A stretch of 40,917 bases of DNA from CACEUX01 sp964404235 (lineage in GTDB: Bacteria; Fidelibacterota; Marinisomatia; Marinisomatales; UBA1611), in assembly GCA_964404235.1 (NCBI GenBank), contig CAYOJL010000009.1:1-40917 (forward strand), in the 5' to 3' direction. The position numbers and the translations under genes are program-made. The notes beneath the pieces are model-generated. The model made no database searches. It had not been told where the DNA came from and saw only the letters and a program-made list of their open reading frames with translations. Positions 7,693 to 17,120 of the stretch are shown here, piece after piece; within the stretch, counting starts at the first letter, position 1; every line of letters starts with the position of its first letter.

Positions 7693-8850
7693 ATGAAATA
7701 CCTTAAATATTATATATCACCTATAACAATCATTGCAGCCATCTATACTTGTTCTTTAGGCGCATATTATTCTACTCTTTTTTTCATTGGTTTTTCTTTA
7801 TTTATTATTCTTGGTGATATGATCATTAAAGAGGATTCAAATGAAGATACATATTCTCGTGTCTATTTATTAGATCTTCCAATGTATATCAATTTGCCAC
7901 TACTAATGTTACTTATCCTGATCACTGTATTTGCATTAAGTGGTGATCCATCTGATCAGTTTGCCTTAATATTTATGGATTATTTGAATATTGATCTTAT
8001 GTATATGAGACGATCAATGAATGTATCAGATTCAATCTCTCTTGTAGCGCTCACTGGGCTATTTATAGGAATTATGGGTACAGTCCCGGGACATGAGTTA
8101 GTCCATCGTAAAAAAAATAAATTTGATATGTTCATGGGTAATTGGCTTTTAGCATTCTCTTGGGATTGTGCATTTGCAATAGAGCATGTTTATGGTCATC
8201 ATAAAAATGTAGGTCTTGCACATGACCCCGCAACTGCGAAAAGAGGAGAGAATATATATCTATTCATTCTCCGAGCCATGATCAAGGAACAAAAAGATGC
8301 GTGGTCCATAGAACTGAACCAAGCTAAAAGAAGAGAAAAGACTTTTATCAGTATTCGCAATAGGATGATCCTTGGTTATTTTAGAAGTCTAGTTATAACA
8401 TTTATTGCATATTTTATAGGAGGAATAAGTGGTGCTCTTATATTCCTTTTATGTGCTTTTATTGCTAAATCACTTTTAGAGGTTATTAATTATTCTGAGC
8501 ATTATGGATTAATAAGAGTATCTGGAGAGATTGTAAACCCTAGACATTCTTGGAATTCAAATAGTACAATGAGTAGCATATACCTATACAATGTAACACG
8601 GCACTCTTCTCATCATGAAAAAGCAAACTTGAAATACTGGGAACTTAGATCATATAATGATGCTCCCATGATGCCACAGGGATATCTTACTATGCTATAT
8701 ATGGCTCTATTCTTGCCATATTTTTTTCATAGAATGATGGCAAAAAAACTTATTGAATGGGATAAAAGTTATGCTACAGAAGATGAGCGTATACTTGCAA
8801 TAGAACAGAATAAGAAAAGTGGTATACCGCTACTTGTAAAGCATACATAA
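7693..8850 (+). CDS. AlkB-type alkane 1-monooxygenase family protein
   Basis: The integral membrane protein has 385 residues and the full set of AlkB histidine boxes: HELVH (H134-H138), EHVYGHH (E164-H170), NYSEHYG (N266-G272) and RHSSHH (R303-H308). These ligate a diiron centre that hydroxylates terminal methyl groups of alkanes or related chains, with electrons normally from rubredoxin. The length is within the normal range for AlkB (about 370-410). About six hydrophobic segments are visible, including two at the N-terminus. No rubredoxin or rubredoxin reductase lies in the window. The gene is convergent with the GH5 lipoprotein gene, 9 bases away. The substrate could be an alkane, a fatty acid or another hydrocarbon; the sequence alone does not say. 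Confidence 0.9.
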   Translation: MKYLKYYISPITIIAAIYTCSLGAYYSTLFFIGFSLFIILGDMIIKEDSNEDTYSRVYLLDLPMYINLPLLMLLILITVFALSGDPSDQFALIFMDYLNIDLMYMRRSMNVSDSISLVALTGLFIGIMGTVPGHELVHRKKNKFDMFMGNWLLAFSWDCAFAIEHVYGHHKNVGLAHDPATAKRGENIYLFILRAMIKEQKDAWSIELNQAKRREKTFISIRNRMILGYFRSLVITFIAYFIGGISGALIFLLCAFIAKSLLEVINYSEHYGLIRVSGEIVNPRHSWNSNSTMSSIYLYNVTRHSSHHEKANLKYWELRSYNDAPMMPQGYLTMLYMALFLPYFFHRMMAKKLIEWDKSYATEDERILAIEQNKKSGIPLLVKHT

Positions 8851-8859
8851 TTAATATAT

Positions 8860-9873
8860 TTAAAGGTTTGTTGCAGGCCAGTTCGCTATAATATTCTTTG
8901 CCAGCCTTCCAGCTTCAGTCAGATCATCTTCATTCCAGTTCCCAGTTGTACTTGCTCCAGGTACTAGAATAGACCATTCTTCTTCCTTATCATTCACAGC
9001 CCAATTACAATGAATGATTTTATTTGTAAAGCACCAGGTCATCCAATCATTTGCTTCTGAGTCCACTAGGCTATAGCCGACCGATCCCCATTCTGTAATA
9101 AAGATCGCAATCCCATCATCCAATGCTGCGCTGGCTCGATCTCTTAGCCATTGATGATGAAAAGCTGTGTAAAAATGGAGGGTATATGCGATATTGGGAA
9201 ACCCCAATATTGGATCATCAGCTGCAAGATCTATTCTTTGTGACCATTCGGGTGTACCCACAACAATCAAATTATCGGGATCGATTTCACGTATTGCTGT
9301 TATAACACTTATAGCATATGGTTTGATTGTTTCACTCCAAGAGATGTCCAAAGGTTCATTATATATCTCATAGATCACATTGTCATGACCGCCATAGAGT
9401 TCAGCCATCTCCTCAAAAAATATAGTAGCCTCATCTGTATGGTCTTCTGCATGATGCGAGTGCCAGTCAATGATAACATATATTCCTAGATCAATAGCAG
9501 CTTCTACAATGATCTTTACTCGATCTTTATTTGCTGTTTTATTATCTAAGTATCCACCAGGGTCTTCAACTCCCATAGCTGCGCGAACAATAGTTGTATT
9601 CCAATCCTCTTTGAGCCATGAAACAACTTCAGGTTTATAGTATTTTTCACCACCCCAACCATCGTTACTCCAAAAAAAACTATTCCCTGCTAAAGATACA
9701 GGTTCATTATTCTTATCGACGATCTTATTACCATTTACTTCTAGAAGTCCATGGATATCAACTAAAGTAGTATCAGTACTAATATCAATAATTATATCCT
9801 GATGATCCTCTTCCACACAAGATAGAATAAGTGAACAAGTAAATAATAGTAATAGATATGTAATGCGAATCAT
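8860..9873 (-). CDS. GH5 cellulase/endoglucanase-like lipoprotein
   Basis: The protein has 337 residues, with lipobox LILSC and C19 as the lipid anchor. The GH5 barrel occupies nearly all the mature part: HGLLEVNGNKIVDKNNEPVSLAGNS at the start, IIDWHSHH in the middle, acid/base E173 in YNEP and nucleophile E261 in ITEWG. It fits the endoglucanase (GH5_2-like) group and differs from the other GH5 in this window, which is T9SS-exported and CBM6-bearing. As a lipoprotein it probably processes oligosaccharides at the outer or inner membrane. It stands alone on the minus strand, downstream of tRNA-Phe. Confidence 0.9.
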   Translation of the reverse strand: MIRITYLLLLFTCSLILSCVEEDHQDIIIDISTDTTLVDIHGLLEVNGNKIVDKNNEPVSLAGNSFFWSNDGWGGEKYYKPEVVSWLKEDWNTTIVRAAMGVEDPGGYLDNKTANKDRVKIIVEAAIDLGIYVIIDWHSHHAEDHTDEATIFFEEMAELYGGHDNVIYEIYNEPLDISWSETIKPYAISVITAIREIDPDNLIVVGTPEWSQRIDLAADDPILGFPNIAYTLHFYTAFHHQWLRDRASAALDDGIAIFITEWGSVGYSLVDSEANDWMTWCFTNKIIHCNWAVNDKEEEWSILVPGASTTGNWNEDDLTEAGRLAKNIIANWPATNL

Positions 9874-9921
9874 TATGAAGTACGATAACTAGAATTAAAA
9901 TTTAGTAAATAATATGATAAG

Positions 9922-9994
9922 TGGCTCGGGCCGGAATCGAACCAGCGACACATGGATTTTCAGTCCACTGCTCTACCAACTGAGCTACCGAGCC
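9922..9994 (-). tRNA. tRNA-Phe (anticodon GAA)
   Basis: Reading the minus strand from 9994, the gene folds into a full cloverleaf: acceptor GGCTCGG/CCGAGCC, D-arm GCTC/GAGC with the GGTA loop, anticodon stem GTGGA/TCCAT around loop CTGAAAA, T-arm GCTGG/CCGGC with TTCGATT, and discriminator A. The anticodon GAA is at 9959-9961. The 3' CCA is not encoded. It is 73 nt long. Confidence 0.96.
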
Positions 9995-10010
9995 ACAAAT
10001 AATATTCTAT

Positions 10011-10038
10011 ATATTAGATATATAAAAAAGTGGGGCAA
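10011..10038 (-). promoter_or_regulatory. Possible promoter of tRNA-Phe
   Basis: On the minus strand TTGCCC (10038-10033) is followed after 16 bases by TAATAT (10016-10011), about 17 bases before the tRNA 5' end. This fits a housekeeping sigma-factor promoter, but the consensus used by this lineage is not known to me and the region is very AT-rich, so a chance match is possible. Confidence 0.35.
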
Positions 10039-10161
10039 AATTACCCGGTCACTTATCTAAAACAAAAAGATTTGATTGGAAATGAGCCTAAATATATACC
10101 GCTTGATTCCTTAGACCATTCCACATAGGTTTCCCGTCATTTTTATCAGGGTTTTTTAACT

Positions 10162-10782
10162 ATGTCTCGACGAAGAAAACTGGTTTTGGCCACGCATAAT
10201 TCCCATAAACAACAGGAGATGAGTGCACTTTTAAGTCATTTGGGAATTATTATTGTAGGATTGGATGATTTTCCCCAAATTGGAGAGATTGAGGAAACGG
10301 GAACCACGCTTCTTGAAAACTCATTAATTAAGGCACGTACCGTGCATAAAATAACTGGTTTACCTGCATTAGCAGATGATACTGGTTTAGAAGTTGATGC
10401 TCTGGATGGTGCCCCGGGTGTTTATTCTGCACGCTATGCTGGCAATAATCCCTCGTATGAGGATAATATTAACAAACTATTGTTCGAATTAAAGGGTCTC
10501 CAGCTAGATAATCGTAATGCGAGATTTAGAACGGTCATTTCCTTTGTAGATGATAATGAGGAACTCCTTTCAGAAGGTGTCATTGAAGGGGTAATAACAT
10601 TAGATTCTCGAGGAAGAGACGGATTTGGTTATGATCCTATCTTCCAGCCTGAGTCTTATGATCGTACATTTGCAGAAATGGAACAGGATGAAAAAAACCT
10701 GATCAGTCACAGAGCGAGAGCTTTGGAAAAAATGAAAAAGATTTTAGAACCTTATTTTGATAAAGGAGAAGATATAGGATAA
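10162..10782 (+). CDS. rdgB: XTP/dITP diphosphatase (Ham1/RdgB family)
   Basis: The cytoplasmic protein has 206 residues. It hydrolyses dITP, dXTP and ITP to monophosphates and keeps deaminated purines out of DNA. The family motifs are all present: LATHNSHKQQEM at the N-terminus, LADDTGLEVDALDGAPGVYSARYAG, a central GRDGFGYDPIF and SHRARAL at the C-terminus. It has the usual length. The first 150 bases upstream separate it from the divergent tRNA. It lies 28 bases before sprA in the same direction; a housekeeping gene at the head of a secretion operon is common in compact genomes and need not mean shared function. Confidence 0.95.
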   Translation: MSRRRKLVLATHNSHKQQEMSALLSHLGIIIVGLDDFPQIGEIEETGTTLLENSLIKARTVHKITGLPALADDTGLEVDALDGAPGVYSARYAGNNPSYEDNINKLLFELKGLQLDNRNARFRTVISFVDDNEELLSEGVIEGVITLDSRGRDGFGYDPIFQPESYDRTFAEMEQDEKNLISHRARALEKMKKILEPYFDKGEDIG

Positions 10783-10810
10783 ATAGATATCAGTTTAATT
10801 AAGACTGAAC

Positions 10811-13800
10811 TTGAATCTTAAATCAAAATATAAACGCGCACTAGGCCGAGGATTATTCTATGGTCTCTGTGCGACTTTACCCTTTTCAGGATTATTATCC
10901 CAAGAGATAGGTGTGACCAATTCAATAAAGTCACAACAGCTTTTAATACCTGATCATGTACCTTCACATATATTTGTAGTTGACCCTTTTCCACGTACCC
11001 CAATTCCATTGACCCAACCATTGGACTCTGTCAATATCTATAAGGGTATTATAAAATATAATTTTGGAATAAAAAGTGTGCGCACTGAATTATCCAGAGA
11101 TTGGTCAACAATTACGATCTCAGAAACAATCGGTGGTAAGCAATTAAAGATACCATTTACATCGACAGTAGAGTGGTATCTTAAAATGATGCAGCAACAG
11201 AAGTGGCATACGAAGTTTTTAGAGATAATGCATGCTAAAACAAAAGATGACTCTCGCAAAGGTAGAGGTCAAATGTTAGAAGTAGTGGGTGTTGATATTG
11301 GTCGCTTAGGGAGAGCATCGCTTCAGGTTAGCGGTAATGTAAATATTAATGGTAAAATGGTGTTTCAAGATCAGGAATTGGTTCGTTCAACATTGAATGA
11401 GACCCAAAACACTCATCTTGAATTTGACCAAAAACAAAATTTAAATATTCAAGGTAAAATAGGTGACCGGATCACTGTAGCAATGGACCAGGATTCAGAA
11501 AGGCAGTTTGAGTGGGAGAATAATATTCGCATATCCTATGAAGGATATGAGGATGATATTATCCAGAAAGTAGAAGCAGGAAATATCTCTCTTTCATTAC
11601 CTTCAACAAAATATGTGACCTTTTCAGGGAAGAATCAGGGACTCTTTGGTATTAAAGCGATCTCAAAACTTGGCCCGGTAGATATTACCACTATTGCATC
11701 GATCGAAAAATCGAAGAAAGAACAGTCTGAGTGGGAAGGAGGCGGACAAAGCAGTACACAGCAGATCAGGGACGTTGACTGGATGAAAAATAGATATTTT
11801 TTCATCCATCCATGGTTTAGAAATGGCGTAGATACATTTTCTGTTTCTACTCCATTTTCAATTCCATCTTTTTACCCTTTAAGAAATGGTCTTCATTTTC
11901 TCGGAGATGTCGTTGTTAAGAATTTTGAACTATATAAATCGATCAATATCAATGATCCAAGTGCAATGACAGGTATGGCTTATGTTAATCCAAATGACAC
12001 TACTTTATATACGAGTGAGAACGAAGAAGGAAGTTTCATACGATTAGAGCAAGGTACAAATTATTATGTTAGTCCAGATCTGGGTTTTATTAGGGTCCGT
12101 GAACAAGTTTCACAAGATATTCTAGGGTGTACCTTTACTCTCGAACATCGTCAAACAGGAGAGACCTTGATCGAAGTTGGTCAAGGTCCAGATTCCGCTG
12201 GGACAAACCTAGCTTTAATGATGTTGAAGCCTCGCAACAGTCATCCAAACCATTCTACTTGGCCGCTCATGTTCAAGAATGTATACTATCTTGGAACATC
12301 ACAGATCAACCCTGATGGGTTTGACGTTAAAGTGATCAACAAGAACTCAACACCAGTTTCTGATAGAGATAAAGGAAGCAGCTTTCCATATATCACACTC
12401 TTTGGCCTTGATAGTTTAGATGAGAATGGGACTCGGAATTATGATGAGATCATTGATAAGGATATGGCAAATATCATGAATATGATGGATGGAGAGCTGA
12501 TGTTTCCAAGTTTGCATCCATTTGCCAATGGTGATTCATTAGAGGGAGGTCAAACCTCTGAACAATTAAAAGGACAAATAGGTTCAGGTGTCATGTATAC
12601 ATCTTCATCTTCGTCGGAGGTCAATGGCGATCATCAATGGATGATCGAGGCAGCATATACGAACCAAAGCTCAACGATCAATCTTGGTTTTATGCTTATT
12701 GAAGGGAGTGAGGAAGTCATACAGAATGGGATTACTCTTAAAAGAGGGTTGGATTATAATATTGACTATTTTACTGGGACCATTGTTCTGCTTGGAGATG
12801 CTGCCAATGACCCTAATGCAAAATTAAAGGTCAACTATGACAAACATGAACTGGTCTCTTTTGATAAAAAGACCATATTTGGCACCCGTGCTCAAATGGA
12901 TCTTGGTAAACCTAATTCTTTCATTGGTGCTACAGCCCTTTATTTTAATCAGTCGATCATTAATGAGAAGGTGGAAGTTGGTTATGAACCGACCCGGAAT
13001 TTTATTTGGGACCTTAATGGACGTTATGAATGGGAGATGGATGGGGTTACTCGTTTTCTAGATAGATTACCATTGATAGAAGCAGAAAAGATATCCTCTT
13101 TTTCCGTGGAGGGTGAAATAGCGCAAGTACTCCCTAACCCTAACTCTATCAGTAATGCTGAGACCGGTGATCCGGATGGTGTTGCATTTATTGATGATTT
13201 TGAAGGTAGTAAAAGAACAACCTCACCATCTATCCAACGACGATTTTGGAAAGCTTCATCTGCCCCTCTCCATTATATTCAAGATGATTCAACATTCTTA
13301 GACCCCTTTAGTCAAAAAAATAGAGGAAAATTGTATTGGTATAATCCATACATACCAGTTCGAACAAAGGATATTTGGCCAAATCAATCTACCTCATTAA
13401 GAGCAGGCAATGAGACCACAGATGTACTGGTGTTACGTTATAAGGCAAGGGAGCATCAATATAATTTGGACTCTGATTCACTTTGGGTTGGAATTACGAC
13501 CTCATTGTATTCAGGAGATTATGATCAAATACAAAGTAAATTTTTTGAGATCTGGGTAAAGGGTAGTTCAGGAAAGATGCATATTGATCTAGGGAAGATC
13601 TCGGAAGATATGGATGGAAATGGGCAACTGAATACCGAAGACATCCCTGCTGCTGGGCTTACCTTAGGTAATGGATTCCTTGAAGATGTTGAGGATACTG
13701 GACTGGATGGTTGTTTTGATGAAATAGAGGATGGCTGGGGAAGTTGTTTGGAAAGTGGAACTTATGCTGAATACTATGCACAAGGTGATACAGTTTTAAT

Positions 13801-16800
13801 TAATTCATCTAGCGATGTGGATTCAGAGGATCCAAATGGCGATAATTGGCTTTATGAAGCTGGTAGTTTAGATTATTCAAAGGTAAATGGAACTGAATCT
13901 AATGGAACAGGATCCAAAATACAGGAAGGAGGAAAATATCCTGATACTGAAGATCTGGATCGTTCTACTTTCTTGGATAAGACAAATGATTACTTTTCTT
14001 CTAGTTTCATGCTGACTGATACGACTTATCTTGCTGGAACAACAGAAAAAGATGGGATGCCAACAGGATGGAAACTTTTCCGGGTGCCACTATCAAATTT
14101 TAGGAAAGTTGAAAATATTGAATGGAATGAGATTCGTTATGTACGTATTGCAATAACTGGGTTGGAGCCGGAACATAGAACATTGCAGATTGCAAAAATG
14201 GAGATTGTGGGGAATGAATGGCAAGAAATGGGGATCTATTCACCTGACACATCAGCACATGATCAGTACCGATCAACATTTTCAAATTTATCAGATGAAG
14301 ATGGACCTCAATTTCAGGTGGCTGTGATCAATACTGAGGATAATGCAGATTATATTCCTCCAAAAGGTGTGAAAGGAGAATATGACCGTATCAATGAGAT
14401 TCAATCAAAAGAACAATCTCTGGTACTAAAGTTCTCTAATTTACCTCCAAAACACACTGGGATTGCTCAGAAAACGCTGTATACATTAAATGATAATCAG
14501 AAACGAAGTTTTATGACGTATGATTATATGAAAATGTATGTAAATGGAAATAGCCCTTGGACAAATTTTTCAGATACCGATGTAGAGCTTTTCTTAAAAT
14601 TTGGTTTAGCAGATGATTATTATGAGATTACTCAACCAATCTTTTCTGGTTGGGATGAAGATGAAAATAGAAACAGTTTCAAGATCGATCTGAATTGGCT
14701 CACCGCCCTTAAAATCTCAGATACGACCAAGATAAAGAAATTGAGTGATCAAGATAGGATCTTAGACTCAGCTAATGTAAGACAATATTTTTATACCGAT
14801 GAAGAAGGACAATTGACAGGTAAAAGGGTCAGAATAGTAGGTAAACCAGCTTTGAATCGTCTTCAGTATTTTTCAGTGGGAGTAAAAAATACGGGTGATG
14901 AGACCATCAATGGGGAAATATGGTTAGATGAATTGCGTTTAAGTGGGGTCAAAAAAGAGAAAGGTGTAGCAATGAGGGTACAGTCCAGTTTAAAGCTATC
15001 AGATCTTGGCTCTGCAACAGTGGTATATAGCAGGCAAGATGCTGATTATCACCGTTTACAAGAGCGACTTTCAAAGTCAAACAATACTTCTGAGAATTTT
15101 AATTTAACTGGTAAGATAGATTTTCATCGATTTTTGCCCAGATCTCTAGGAATCTCAATACCGATCAATGGGTCATTTACTCAAAATCAGAGTCGTCCCA
15201 AGTTCTTTTCTGGCGAAGATATACTGGTTGATCCCAATAATACTCCAGATTCAATAATGATCCTTAGTAATACGGTTTCATTGAATACATCCATCAAGAA
15301 AACTGGTAAGTCAGATAACAAATTGTTGAAATACACTCTTGATAACATTTCATTGAATTTTAGTGCTTCTCAATCAAGATCTTCTGATGTGACATATAGA
15401 CAAAAATGGTCGGAGACCTATTCTGGAAAATTTGGATATAATTTATCTTTTGATAGAAATAATTATATCAAACCTCTATCATGGGCTGAAAAACTTCCTT
15501 TAATTGGAAATTCAGCCAAGGATTTTAATTTATACTACACGCCTACCTCATTTAAAACCGGAATGAATCTGAGTGAAAAACTTACTTGGAATGAGACCAG
15601 AACAGGTGTGAAGAGTCCGGAAACATATAATTTTGGATTGAATCGAAATTTAAATCTAGATCATAAGTTTACTAATACCTTAGCTAGTAAATATGCTTGG
15701 AGTGCACAAAGTAAATTAAATGATTACAGGGGATATATATTAACCGCATTAAAAGAGTTAGACCCTGGTACAGTGACCCAGACAACCGAGAGTTTTAATA
15801 CGACCTATAATCCCACTATGATGAAATGGTTGAAACCAGCTTTTAATTATACTGCTAATTTTCGTTGGTCTGATGATCTCACTAGAGAAGGACAGAATAT
15901 AAGTACGCAGTTGAGATTTGGTTCCAATTTTACCTTGACGCCTGCTCAACTCATAGAATTTATAATTAAACCTAAATCACAAACTAAGTCTCGTTCTTCG
16001 GGAAGATCCGGAAACCAAAGATCAAGGACAAGGAATCGAAATGCACCTGGACCAAAAGCAAAAGATCAGAAAAATGATTCAAAAAAAGGTTTCAATCCTT
16101 TAAATACAGTACATAGCCTATTCAAAAAGATCAGTCCAGTTTCTGTTAGTTATACAGAAACATTAAATCGTTCTGCTAATCAGATCATTGGTGATGTTCC
16201 TATTGGCTATAGGTTTGGTTGGTTGCCGGAGCATGGCCTAGAACAATCAACTGAAGTAGGCAGTAACCTAGGCTCTTGGGATCATAAACGTGATGGCTCG
16301 ATTCGAAGTGGTCTTAAACTTTCAAGAGCAATTACAATTAGTACAAATTTTACTCAAAATCTTTCTACCACTAGGAATAGTACGGGTTTAGAGCAAATGT
16401 CAATGACCCGTGACTATGTAGCTTATGGAGAATTATTGAATGAAGGCCTGCCTTTTCCTGGTTGGAGTTTTAGGCTCACTGGTCTGGAGAAATGGCCAAT
16501 CATTAAAAGAATTGCAAAATCTGCTTCAATGGAACATAGTTTTTCAGGTAAGGAAACACGTTCATGGCAGTTTGAGGATGGGGCTCCTGAACAAATGAGC
16601 TTTTTTAATTTTGGGGCATTTGCATCGGAGTATAAGGATAATGAGAGGTCCTCTAGAATAAACCAGAATTTTTCCCCACTTATTGGTCTTAATTTGACAC
16701 TGCAAAAAAATATATCATTAACATTCAGGAATAACATGAGTAGGTCATTAGACGAGAGCCCAACAGGACTTACTATCCAGAACGATAATAGTTATACCTC

Positions 16801-17119
16801 AACTGGAACATATACTCATAGAGGAGGTATTAATATACCAGTACCTTTTTATGGCACTCTCAATCTGAATAATACCATAAGTTTTACGCTAAATTTCGAC
16901 TTGAATGAGAGCCGTGAAGAAAGATCTGGAGATAAAGTTAATCTAGAAGTAGGGTCTTTCTCGGAAAGTTGGAAAGCTGGTTTAAGGATGTCATATCAAT
17001 TTTCAACAAAAGTAAGTGGAGGAATCCGTTATGAATATCGTGAGAGTGATACCAGAACAACAGGTAAAAAGATCGATAGAGATTTCGGGTTTGATGTAAA
17101 TCTTGCAATATCTGGATAA
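10811..17119 (+). CDS. sprA: T9SS outer-membrane translocon, SprA/Sov family
   Basis: The protein has 2102 residues, somewhat shorter than the 2300-2500 usual in Bacteroidota. SprA is the giant outer-membrane barrel through which T9SS cargo leaves the cell, working with PorV and a plug. Recognisable parts are a signal peptide ending GLLSQ, an N-terminal domain with GDRITVAMDQDSERQFEWEN, the stretch SLPSTKYVTFSGKNQGLFG, QIRDVDWMKNRYFF near residue 318, and a long C-terminal half of alternating strands. The start is a TTG, and the only usable one: an in-frame stop lies 13 bases upstream and the next Met would remove the signal. Two insertions stand out: an acidic DxDGNG segment (about 933-985) and a basic Arg/Ser/Lys-rich loop (about 1720-1765). 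Confidence 0.92.
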   Translation: MNLKSKYKRALGRGLFYGLCATLPFSGLLSQEIGVTNSIKSQQLLIPDHVPSHIFVVDPFPRTPIPLTQPLDSVNIYKGIIKYNFGIKSVRTELSRDWSTITISETIGGKQLKIPFTSTVEWYLKMMQQQKWHTKFLEIMHAKTKDDSRKGRGQMLEVVGVDIGRLGRASLQVSGNVNINGKMVFQDQELVRSTLNETQNTHLEFDQKQNLNIQGKIGDRITVAMDQDSERQFEWENNIRISYEGYEDDIIQKVEAGNISLSLPSTKYVTFSGKNQGLFGIKAISKLGPVDITTIASIEKSKKEQSEWEGGGQSSTQQIRDVDWMKNRYFFIHPWFRNGVDTFSVSTPFSIPSFYPLRNGLHFLGDVVVKNFELYKSININDPSAMTGMAYVNPNDTTLYTSENEEGSFIRLEQGTNYYVSPDLGFIRVREQVSQDILGCTFTLEHRQTGETLIEVGQGPDSAGTNLALMMLKPRNSHPNHSTWPLMFKNVYYLGTSQINPDGFDVKVINKNSTPVSDRDKGSSFPYITLFGLDSLDENGTRNYDEIIDKDMANIMNMMDGELMFPSLHPFANGDSLEGGQTSEQLKGQIGSGVMYTSSSSSEVNGDHQWMIEAAYTNQSSTINLGFMLIEGSEEVIQNGITLKRGLDYNIDYFTGTIVLLGDAANDPNAKLKVNYDKHELVSFDKKTIFGTRAQMDLGKPNSFIGATALYFNQSIINEKVEVGYEPTRNFIWDLNGRYEWEMDGVTRFLDRLPLIEAEKISSFSVEGEIAQVLPNPNSISNAETGDPDGVAFIDDFEGSKRTTSPSIQRRFWKASSAPLHYIQDDSTFLDPFSQKNRGKLYWYNPYIPVRTKDIWPNQSTSLRAGNETTDVLVLRYKAREHQYNLDSDSLWVGITTSLYSGDYDQIQSKFFEIWVKGSSGKMHIDLGKISEDMDGNGQLNTEDIPAAGLTLGNGFLEDVEDTGLDGCFDEIEDGWGSCLESGTYAEYYAQGDTVLINSSSDVDSEDPNGDNWLYEAGSLDYSKVNGTESNGTGSKIQEGGKYPDTEDLDRSTFLDKTNDYFSSSFMLTDTTYLAGTTEKDGMPTGWKLFRVPLSNFRKVENIEWNEIRYVRIAITGLEPEHRTLQIAKMEIVGNEWQEMGIYSPDTSAHDQYRSTFSNLSDEDGPQFQVAVINTEDNADYIPPKGVKGEYDRINEIQSKEQSLVLKFSNLPPKHTGIAQKTLYTLNDNQKRSFMTYDYMKMYVNGNSPWTNFSDTDVELFLKFGLADDYYEITQPIFSGWDEDENRNSFKIDLNWLTALKISDTTKIKKLSDQDRILDSANVRQYFYTDEEGQLTGKRVRIVGKPALNRLQYFSVGVKNTGDETINGEIWLDELRLSGVKKEKGVAMRVQSSLKLSDLGSATVVYSRQDADYHRLQERLSKSNNTSENFNLTGKIDFHRFLPRSLGISIPINGSFTQNQSRPKFFSGEDILVDPNNTPDSIMILSNTVSLNTSIKKTGKSDNKLLKYTLDNISLNFSASQSRSSDVTYRQKWSETYSGKFGYNLSFDRNNYIKPLSWAEKLPLIGNSAKDFNLYYTPTSFKTGMNLSEKLTWNETRTGVKSPETYNFGLNRNLNLDHKFTNTLASKYAWSAQSKLNDYRGYILTALKELDPGTVTQTTESFNTTYNPTMMKWLKPAFNYTANFRWSDDLTREGQNISTQLRFGSNFTLTPAQLIEFIIKPKSQTKSRSSGRSGNQRSRTRNRNAPGPKAKDQKNDSKKGFNPLNTVHSLFKKISPVSVSYTETLNRSANQIIGDVPIGYRFGWLPEHGLEQSTEVGSNLGSWDHKRDGSIRSGLKLSRAITISTNFTQNLSTTRNSTGLEQMSMTRDYVAYGELLNEGLPFPGWSFRLTGLEKWPIIKRIAKSASMEHSFSGKETRSWQFEDGAPEQMSFFNFGAFASEYKDNERSSRINQNFSPLIGLNLTLQKNISLTFRNNMSRSLDESPTGLTIQNDNSYTSTGTYTHRGGINIPVPFYGTLNLNNTISFTLNFDLNESREERSGDKVNLEVGSFSESWKAGLRMSYQFSTKVSGGIRYEYRESDTRTTGKKIDRDFGFDVNLAISG

Positions 17120-17120
17120 A

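Noticed and set aside
8860..9994. Possible genomic island: a lone minus-strand GH5 gene next to a tRNA
   Set aside because: No integrase, no direct repeat of the tRNA end and no change in base composition that I can see. The tRNA 3' end is complete.
10031..10055. GGGCAAAATTACCC-type dyad between tRNA-Phe and rdgB
   Set aside because: Only the outer GGG/CCC pairs cleanly, and the inner part is too short and imperfect to claim an operator or terminator.
16423..16737. Antisense open frame of 104 codons within sprA
   Set aside because: No ribosome-binding site, no family resemblance, and the plus strand codes for conserved barrel strands.
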